This document shows positions 7,157-11,263 of a stretch of 11,263 nucleotides of DNA, piece by piece. A model generated the notes under the pieces. The model was not told the DNA's origin. It made no database searches and saw nothing but the letters and a program-made list of their open reading frames with translations. The DNA is taken from the NCBI GenBank assembly GCA_043806395.1, contig JAZDHC010000090.1:1-11263 (forward strand), read 5' to 3'. Source of the stretch: CG2-30-40-21 sp043806395. GTDB taxonomy: Bacteria; UBA9089; CG2-30-40-21. How positions within the stretch are numbered: position 1 is the first letter of the stretch; each line of letters opens with the position of its first letter. A program made the translations under genes and the position numbers.

Positions 7157-7287
7157 TGGCATGGTTCAAAACAGGGTAACAAATTGGGGTGGTATATTTT
7201 CCTAATTCCCCCTTAATAAAGGGGGTTAGGGGGTTGTAATTCTCTGTACTATCTGTGACCCTGCGGTAAACAGTTTGAACCATGCCA
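7157..7287. mobile_element. MITE-like element, copy C (complete, 131 bp)
   Basis: A perfect 14-base terminal inverted repeat bounds the element: TGGCATGGTTCAAA (7157-7170) and TTTGAACCATGCCA (7274-7287). Between them lies a central hairpin CCCCCTT-AATA-AAGGGGG, then TTAGGGGGTTGTAATT, which is shared with copy A. There is no coding capacity. Size, terminal repeats and the presence of further copies fit a non-autonomous transposable element. I could not identify a clear target-site duplication or the transposase family. Confidence 0.65.
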
Positions 7288-7389
7288 GGATTTTCGCGTA
7301 TTTCGTAGTTATCTCTTAGGAGTTGGAAATAAATAAACTTTCCTATCAAGCCCTTAAGTCAAAATTTAAGTAGCAATGTTATTCTTTTA

Positions 7390-7406
7390 CGGCTCCTTAG
7401 GAGCTA
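7390..7406. promoter_or_regulatory. Short palindrome in the leader of the exoribonuclease gene
   Basis: GCTCC-TTA-GGAGC forms a 5-bp stem about 30 bases before the start codon. A related CTCTTAGGAGTT occurs near 7312-7323. It could be a small hairpin or half of an operator, and the evidence is weak. No convincing promoter hexamers stand out between 7288 and 7424. Confidence 0.25.
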
Positions 7407-7436
7407 ATAATCATATAAAAAAGGATGGTAACCACA

Positions 7437-8396
7437 ATGTCTGTTGAACAAAAACAATATGTTTCCGAGCTAAAAGAAGGAAGTACGGTCAAGAGCTGTT
7501 TTGTTGTGAAAAAGAAAGAGCTTCGTGAATTTAAGGGTAAGCCTGAACAGTATCTGTTTCTGGAGGTTGGTGATAAAACCGGGTTTATAGATGCTGTTGC
7601 ATGGGAAAACGCTTTTTTTTACACCACCCTGTTTGAGGAGGGGGATGTTGTCTGGATTAATGGCCGTGCAGGAAAATATCGCAACAAGATGCAACTAACC
7701 ATTGATTCTGTTTCTAAACATACAGAATATAATCTGGATGATTTTATGTCTCATACAGATAAGGATGTTGAAGGGATGACTGTGCAGCTTTTCAATGTTA
7801 TTAAGAAAATTGACAATCCCTACCTGAAAGGATTGCTTAATTCCTTCTTTAGTGATGCTGATTTTCTGTCAAGGTTTAAGCAGTCACCAGCTGCCAGATC
7901 TGTCCATCATAACTATCTCGGTGGATTATTGGAACACACATGTGAATTGCTCCAGATATGTGATAGAGTTTGTGAAATATATCCACAGATTGACAAAGAA
8001 CTCCTCCTTGCAGGGGCAATTCTTCATGATATTGGAAAAGTTGATGAACTCAAGTATAGTTTATGTGTTGATTATACAGATGAAGGGGAGCTTGTTGGGC
8101 ATATTGTTATAGGTGGACAAATGGTCTCACAAAAAATTGAAACCATCGAAGGATTTCCCTCATCCTTGAGAATAAATCTATTACATATCATATTGAGTCA
8201 TCATGGAGAATATGCCTTTGGCTCACCCAAGAGACCCAAAACCCTTGAGGCATGTGCCCTTCACCATGCAGACAACATGAGTGCTCAGGTAAAACGATTT
8301 ATTCAGATTATGGGACAGAAGACTGATTCAAATAATAATTGGACGGCATATAATGGGCTTCTGGGGAGAAGGCTGTTTTGTAGTGGAAGGCTTTAG
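7437..8396 (+). CDS. YhaM-like 3'-5' exoribonuclease (OB-fold plus HD domain)
   Basis: 319 aa, close to the roughly 314 aa of YhaM. The N-terminal region (about 15-95) reads as an OB-fold nucleic-acid-binding domain (FLEVGDKTGFIDAVAW, GDVVWINGRAGKY). The middle (about 155-290) is an HD domain with expected metal ligands H167 (LLEHT), H197-D198 (ILHDIGK), H255/H256 (SHHGEYA) and D279 (LHHADNMSAQ). The C-terminal NWTAYNGLLGRRLF also fits the family. YhaM-type enzymes degrade RNA and single-stranded DNA 3' to 5' in the cytoplasm. ATG 7437 is preferred because GGATGG lies 8 bases upstream. The in-frame ATG 7425 sits inside that ribosome-binding sequence. It converges on accD, and its stop codon lies within a hairpin. 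Confidence 0.88.
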   Translation: MSVEQKQYVSELKEGSTVKSCFVVKKKELREFKGKPEQYLFLEVGDKTGFIDAVAWENAFFYTTLFEEGDVVWINGRAGKYRNKMQLTIDSVSKHTEYNLDDFMSHTDKDVEGMTVQLFNVIKKIDNPYLKGLLNSFFSDADFLSRFKQSPAARSVHHNYLGGLLEHTCELLQICDRVCEIYPQIDKELLLAGAILHDIGKVDELKYSLCVDYTDEGELVGHIVIGGQMVSQKIETIEGFPSSLRINLLHIILSHHGEYAFGSPKRPKTLEACALHHADNMSAQVKRFIQIMGQKTDSNNNWTAYNGLLGRRLFCSGRL

Positions 8397-8405
8397 CCTT
8401 CCACT
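8382..8405. terminator. Hairpin between convergent genes, overlapping the exoribonuclease stop codon
   Basis: AGTGGAAGGC-TTTA-GCCTTCCACT is a perfect 10-bp stem with a 4-base loop. The TAG stop at 8394-8396 lies in the loop/stem edge. An outer GGAGAA (8365-8370) and TTCTCC (8405-8410) may add pairs. Neither strand has a strong T run after the stem, so termination efficiency is uncertain. Its place between two convergent genes fits a shared terminator. Confidence 0.6.
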
Positions 8406-8421
8406 TCTCCGTTACATCTGA

Positions 8422-9258
8422 CTATCCCAGCATCTTCAACACCTTCGCCAGCGTAGCCTTCATTTCCTTTCTTACAACAATCATATCAAGCAATCCATGT
8501 TCAAGTAAAAATTCAGAGCGTTGGAAGCCTTCGGGCAGTTTTTGTCCAATGGTTTGTTCAATTACCCTTGGTCCGGCAAAACAGATCAGAGCCTTTGGTT
8601 CGGCAATAATAATATCGCCTAATGTAGCAAAACTTGCTGTTACACCACCGGTTGTAGGGTGTGTCAGGACTGAGATATAGGGTATTCCTGCCTCAGATAG
8701 TCTGGCAATAGAGGCTGAGGTCTTTGCCATTTGCATCAAAGACATTGTGCCTTCCTGCATTCTTGCCCCACCAGAGGCACAAAACATTACTAACGGTACT
8801 TTTTCCTCAAGGCACATATTCACAGCTAAGGCTATCTTTTCACCCATCACTGAGCCCATGCTTCCACCCATAAAATCAAAACAAAGTACTCCGGCAACAA
8901 TCTTACACCCATGGATACTGCCTTTAACCGTTACAATGGAATCTAAAAATCCTGTCTTTTGTTGAGCATCCTCTAATCTTTGTAAATAAGGTTTACTATC
9001 CATAAATCCAAGAAAATCTATGGGTTTAATCCCCTGATTAAATTCCTCAAACCCTTCATCCATTATAAGTTGCAATCGTTCTTTGACCCCGAGACGGAAA
9101 TGGAAGTTACATTCAGGGCAGACCATTTGATTTGCTTGCCAATCTTTTTTATAGATCAGCTCATCGCACCCTTCACACTTTATCCATAACCCCTCTGGTG
9201 CTTGTATCTTCTTTTTTGGTAAAGGGATAGTAGCATATTTTGGCTTTCTAAAAAGCAT
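8422..9258 (-). CDS. accD: Acetyl-CoA carboxylase, carboxyltransferase subunit beta
   Basis: 278 aa. AccD forms an alpha2beta2 carboxyltransferase with AccA and moves the carboxyl group from biotin to acetyl-CoA, giving malonyl-CoA for fatty-acid synthesis. The N-terminal zinc ribbon is intact (C28-x2-C31, C47-x2-C50). The crotonase-like core has GVLCFDFMGGSMGSVMGEK (123-141), FCASGGARMQEG (159-170), HPTTGGVTASFA (200-211), and ICFAGPRVIEQTIGQKLPEGFQ (225-246). I chose the ATG at 9258 because AAGGAG precedes it by 9 bases. The in-frame ATG at 9291 would put the start inside the upstream protease frame. The start overlaps the end of that frame (TAATG), so accD is probably cotranscribed with the two small genes upstream. 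Highly conserved, no defects seen. Confidence 0.95.
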   Translation of the reverse strand: MLFRKPKYATIPLPKKKIQAPEGLWIKCEGCDELIYKKDWQANQMVCPECNFHFRLGVKERLQLIMDEGFEEFNQGIKPIDFLGFMDSKPYLQRLEDAQQKTGFLDSIVTVKGSIHGCKIVAGVLCFDFMGGSMGSVMGEKIALAVNMCLEEKVPLVMFCASGGARMQEGTMSLMQMAKTSASIARLSEAGIPYISVLTHPTTGGVTASFATLGDIIIAEPKALICFAGPRVIEQTIGQKLPEGFQRSEFLLEHGLLDMIVVRKEMKATLAKVLKMLG

Positions 9259-9617
9259 TATTTGTTTCTCCTTATGGTTCTTGTTTGCCAATAATCATAA
9301 ATATCATTGCCAACAAACCCATTAATCCCTAATTCTGCTTAAATATCTCCAAATTCAATCTCGATATCGTTTAACTCTTTACTCCCAATGATAACTTTCC
9401 CCACATTTTGAAAAACTACCTCCTGAGTTCCTCCTCCTATCCCAAATAATCGCTTGACTGTTGCAGATTTGCGGTAGTTGAAGTCAACCAAGTCAATATC
9501 AATCGCAGTCGCTGCCGAACCTGTATCTAAAATGCATTTGTCTATTATTACGCTGTTCCCCTCATAAATCAGTTCAAAAGTGATCCAGATCAATCCATGT
9601 TTCAATTCAAAGTTCAT
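9258..9617 (-). pseudogene. Retropepsin-like aspartyl protease gene with internal stop
   Basis: The frame from ATG 9617 codes for 92 aa and then meets TAA at 9341-9339. It contains CILDTGSAATAIDIDLVDF (28-46), the DTG active-site loop of single-domain retropepsin-like proteases, and LFGIGGGTQEVVF, the flap region. After the stop the same frame continues for 26 codons, AELGINGFVGNDIYDYWQT near its start. That matches the family's second conserved motif (GI.GF.G.D), and the frame ends at 9260-9258 in a TAATG overlap with accD. The full 119-codon frame is therefore the ancestral gene, and the TAA looks like a one-base nonsense change (from GAA, CAA or AAA) or a readthrough site. Family members are single-domain peptidases of unclear substrate. 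The shortened product lacks the last conserved strand and is likely non-functional. Confidence 0.75.
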
Positions 9618-9754
9618 CTTATGATTCCTTTATAGGGAATATTTTCGACAATGAATTCTTCGGGCGTTGAAGGAAGAGAATATAAGACTTCCCTGCCCTT
9701 ATGCTTGTATTGTTGGTAAATGGGATATTGTTTTCGTATTTCTGACCATTGCAT
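9614..9754 (-). CDS. Small protein (46 aa) encoded before the aspartyl protease
   Basis: ATG 9754 follows a strong ribosome-binding site (GAGGAGG, about 7 bases away). The frame ends in TGA at 9616-9614, overlapping the protease ATG as ATGA. The product begins MQWSEIRKQYP and ends IPYKGIIR. Larger proteins that I recall being encoded just before this type of protease begin with a similar W.EIR..YP and end near W.GIRG. This one may be a shortened form of that partner, missing the middle. It has no signal peptide or known domain. Spacing, overlap and ribosome-binding site strongly support translation. The function is unknown. Confidence 0.65.
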   Translation of the reverse strand: MQWSEIRKQYPIYQQYKHKGREVLYSLPSTPEEFIVENIPYKGIIR

Positions 9755-9791
9755 TTGCTTTCCTCCTCATGTTGTGTTATTCAATGCTCGT

Positions 9792-9797
9792 ATTATA
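9792..9797 (-). promoter_or_regulatory. Possible -10 element for the small protein-protease-accD operon
   Basis: On the minus strand a TATAAT hexamer lies about 38 bases before the ATG at 9754. No good -35 hexamer is found at 16-18 bases: TTGAAT is present but only 11 bases away. This is a candidate only. Confidence 0.35.
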
Positions 9798-9837
9798 TGC
9801 CCCACCTAATTCAATATATGGTGAGGAATCTATAAGC

Positions 9838-9951
9838 AACTAACGATAAGTTCACCAACAGCGGGGCGAATAGCCACAAAATGTTGTAAGCAAAATAAAA
9901 TATCGGTCGGTCGCCACATCCCCGCTGGTTAGGTGCATTGCCTCGTTAGCA
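9838..9951 (-). repeat. attC-like palindrome 1
   Basis: Read on the minus strand, GCTAACGAGG ... CACCTAACCAGCGGGG is followed by a variable loop of about 45 bases, then CCCCGCTGTTGGTGAAC and ATCGTTAG. Outer TAACGA/TCGTTA and inner CAGCGGGG/CCCCGCTG arms pair, with mismatches and bulged bases between, which is the architecture of integron attC recombination sites. The end boxes fit the RYYYAAC / GTTRRRY consensus only loosely. No integrase gene is in the window. Confidence 0.4.
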
Positions 9952-10197
9952 ACTCTTGGTTGCTCGCTTAACTCTTGGATCTTCGTTTGCTCTTGATTCT
10001 TCGCATAACCTCAGATCTTCGCCCGCTCTTGGATCTTCGTCCGCCTTCTTTTTTTCGTCTGTTTTCTGTTCTTTGCCCGATTTCAATTCTTACGCCCGCT
10101 TATCGAATCTTCATTCGATCTTGGTTCTTTGCACGGCTGTCAATTCTTCGCCCGATCTCGGTTCTTCGTCAGCTTTTTGTTGTTGCTAAGTCTTTCT
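9951..10197. repeat. Degenerate 17-20 bp direct-repeat array
   Basis: About 13-14 imperfect units share a pattern like CTCTTGGATCTTCGCCCG, with the TTCTTCG/ATCTTCG core most constant. Examples are near 9971, 10013, 10026, 10124, 10143 and 10157. The strand is strongly C/T-biased. Short open frames occur on both strands (for instance minus-strand repeats of A-D-E-D-P-R) but are broken by stops and length changes, so I do not call a gene. The array fills the whole space between the two attC-like palindromes. Confidence 0.7.
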
Positions 10198-10204
10198 CTT
10201 TCGC

Positions 10205-10264
10205 AGCTAACGATAGAGCTAAGCTGCGGCGTACTCGCCGTCAACTGCAGCGCCTGGTTAGGCT
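10205..10264 (-). repeat. attC-like palindrome 2
   Basis: About 60 bases, a typical attC length. On the minus strand it starts GCCTAAC (an exact RYYYAAC match), continues CAGGCGCTGCAGTTGACGGC, has a GAGTAC loop, returns GCCGCAGCTTAGCTC and ends ATCGTTAGC, close to GTTRRRY. The arms pair imperfectly, as attC arms do. It follows the 3' end of the minus-strand gene at 10308-10895 in the orientation expected for a cassette. Confidence 0.45.
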
Positions 10265-10267
10265 TTT

Positions 10268-10288
10268 AATAGGTAACTGTCCCCTATT
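10268..10288. repeat. REP-like short hairpin
   Basis: AATAGG (10268-10273) and CCTATT (10283-10288) enclose TAACTGTCC. The element resembles the GGGGACAGTTACCTATT type of intergenic repeat seen around REP-associated tyrosine transposase genes in other bacteria. It lies just after the 3' end of the minus-strand gene at 10308-10895. Confidence 0.4.
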
Positions 10289-10307
10289 TTTGTCCCCGAA
10301 TTCAAAA

Positions 10308-10895
10308 TTAACCAGTATAAAGCTCCCACTCAATATGGTAAATAATATCATCCTTAAAAGAGAATGTGACACAACTTGATGCTCCCTCAATATATAGATA
10401 TGTCCACTCTTCATCGTATGATGCCCTTAAAGCAACTGGGATTTTTTTATATGATTTATCTACCAGAATTTTCCTTTTGTATGGTTTCCCTAAAATCTCT
10501 AAAACTTTCTTTTTAGAACTTCCGACATTCAAACCCCATTTTGTCTTATACTTATCACTTGTAATTATTACAGATGAAATTACTATTTCATCTCCTTTGA
10601 TACCTTTAATGAATTTTATATACAAATCATCATAAAACCATTCACAAGTCTCGGATGACGCATTATCGTCAGGATTCCCAAAATTCTTGATTATTTCATC
10701 CTTTGTTTCACCTATCTTAAAATCCCAGCCATTATCAATAAATTGATTTACTTTTTTCCATGCGGGGAAATTTTCTATTGTATTTTCTCTTATTTCTACC
10801 TGTTGTTGCTGTTTTATATATACAGCAAAAATCGCTAACATTATTAGCATCACAATTCCTGTTGTTAAAAGTTTAGCATTTCTCCTTATTTTCAT
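10308..10895 (-). CDS. Membrane-anchored protein with two BamE/SmpA-like repeats
   Basis: 195 aa. Residues 1-9 are basic and 10-27 form one hydrophobic segment, so the protein is probably a signal-anchor protein with its C-terminal domain outside the cytoplasm. No lipobox cysteine is seen. The soluble part holds two related motifs of the G.s..eV...lG.P type: FKIGETKDEIIKNFGNPD (59-76) and WGLNVGSSKKKVLEILGKP (120-138). This pattern is used by SmpA/BamE-like outer-membrane assembly and other small secreted folds, so the assignment is to a fold type only and does not indicate a BamE role. ATG 10895 is preferred because GGAG lies about 7 bases upstream. The in-frame ATG at 10955 would extend into a repeat element. 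Followed by a REP-like hairpin and an attC-like site, so it may be a cassette gene. Confidence 0.6.
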   Translation of the reverse strand: MKIRRNAKLLTTGIVMLIMLAIFAVYIKQQQQVEIRENTIENFPAWKKVNQFIDNGWDFKIGETKDEIIKNFGNPDDNASSETCEWFYDDLYIKFIKGIKGDEIVISSVIITSDKYKTKWGLNVGSSKKKVLEILGKPYKRKILVDKSYKKIPVALRASYDEEWTYLYIEGASSCVTFSFKDDIIYHIEWELYTG

Positions 10896-10908
10896 CGTGA
10901 TCTCCTTT

Positions 10909-11175
10909 AACTCGATGTTCAAGTTTTTTGACCTGTGCAGAAAACGGACACCCACAAGGAGGGAGCCCCTCTGGCAGGGATGTCCCTACAATTTCTGGCA
11001 ATGTTCTGTTGTAGGGACAGGAGATAGCATCTCTGGCAGGTTTATCCCTGTCCGTAACCACACATTTGTAGCAAATTACCATAATTGTAGGTTGAAACAG
11101 CTTAAACATGTGGTGATTTCTGACTGCACAGATTGATAAAATCAATGTGTTGAGAAAAAACTTGAACATCGAGTT
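10909..11175. mobile_element. Nested inverted-repeat element upstream of the BamE-like gene
   Basis: A perfect 21-base inverted repeat bounds it: 10909-10929 (begins AACTCGATGTTC) and 11155-11175 (ends GAACATCGAGTT). Inside are CTGTGCAG (10933-10940) / CTGCACAG (11124-11131), ACGGACA (10944-10950) / TGTCCGT (11049-11055), and TGTCCCTACAA (10981-10991) / TTGTAGGGACA (11009-11019). TCTGGCAGG occurs twice in direct orientation (10970 and 11032). There is no convincing gene inside. It may be a MITE-like element or a large structured leader of the minus-strand gene. Confidence 0.55.
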
Positions 11176-11224
11176 TAAGATTACAATTTCCGCTTAACAT
11201 TCGGATATTTATTTGTCTAACCAT

Positions 11225-11263
11225 AAAAATCACTGGTGGGCTACTGCCCATCCAGTGATTTTT
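11225..11263. terminator. Bidirectional intrinsic terminator
   Basis: AAAAATCACTGG-TGGGC-TACT-GCCCA-T-CCAGTGATTTTT gives a 17-bp stem with one bulged T, an A run before and a T run after, so it can act on both strands. It sits at the window edge and should end transcription from a gene to the right (minus) or from the left. Confidence 0.8.

Noticed and set aside
7146..7349. Minus-strand 67-aa frame across the MITE-like element
   Set aside because: It is made of the element's repeats, with no ribosome-binding site or motif.
9951..10197. CRISPR array
   Set aside because: Units are contiguous, variable and without unique spacers, and no cas gene is present.
9956..10379. Plus-strand S/L-rich frames across the repeat array
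   Set aside because: Composition is driven by the C/T-rich repeats, there is no ribosome-binding site, and the frames run through the attC-like site and into the 3' part of the opposing gene.
10897..11169. Open frames on both strands in the inverted-repeat element
   Set aside because: They follow the palindromic arms, lack ribosome-binding sites and resemble no protein.

Overview
The window looks like an AT-rich bacterial chromosome segment. It has compact operons on both strands, separated by gene-poor stretches full of short palindromic repeats and decayed genes. Gene content and repeat style would fit an anammox planctomycete (Brocadiales) or a similar environmental anaerobe: a sulfhydrogenase-type NiFe hydrogenase module, CCCCCTT..AAGGGGG intergenic repeats, and aspartyl-protease / small-protein pairs. 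This placement is an inference from style and was not tested.

Layout. (1) 1-1400 is a gene graveyard. It holds the right end of a MITE-like repeat, a frameshifted DUF3800 fragment, the C-terminal end of an unrelated winged-helix-like protein and the N-terminal stub of a nucleoside-phosphorylase-like gene, then empty sequence. (2) 1414-4171 is a well-made transcription unit: a sigma70-type promoter, a leader with a palindrome, then three tightly spaced genes for the beta (Fe-S), gamma (FAD/NAD, 2Fe-2S) and delta (small) subunits of a group 3b-like hydrogenase. The alpha subunit, which carries the NiFe site and usually follows delta, is absent. (3) 4226-6980 is a three-gene membrane module: zinc-ribbon/DUF2157, DUF4401-like and GDYXXLXY proteins, with overlapping stops and starts. 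(4) 6981-7424 is intergenic and holds two copies of the same MITE-like repeat as at the window start. (5) 7437-8396 is a YhaM-like OB-fold/HD 3'-5' exoribonuclease. It converges on accD (acetyl-CoA carboxylase beta, minus strand), with a hairpin between them. accD is the last gene of a minus-strand operon whose first two members are a 46-aa protein and a retropepsin-like aspartyl protease. The protease is interrupted by an in-frame TAA, but its reading frame otherwise runs to a TAATG overlap with accD. (6) 9838-10300 has two attC-like palindromes flanking a degenerate array of 17-20 bp repeats, plus a REP-like hairpin. (7) 10308-10895 (minus) is a membrane-anchored protein with two BamE/SmpA-like repeats. 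Its upstream region is a nested inverted-repeat element, and a strong bidirectional terminator closes the window.

How the parts work together: beta, gamma and delta should form an electron-transfer arm between NAD(P)H and a catalytic partner encoded elsewhere. Delta also lacks one expected proximal-cluster cysteine (Asp instead), so this arm may not serve a standard hydrogenase. AccD supplies the carboxyltransferase of fatty-acid synthesis, and the YhaM-like protein acts in RNA turnover. The most unusual points are the hydrogenase without its catalytic subunit, the stop-interrupted protease, and the attC-like / 18-bp repeat / inverted-repeat zone at the right end.
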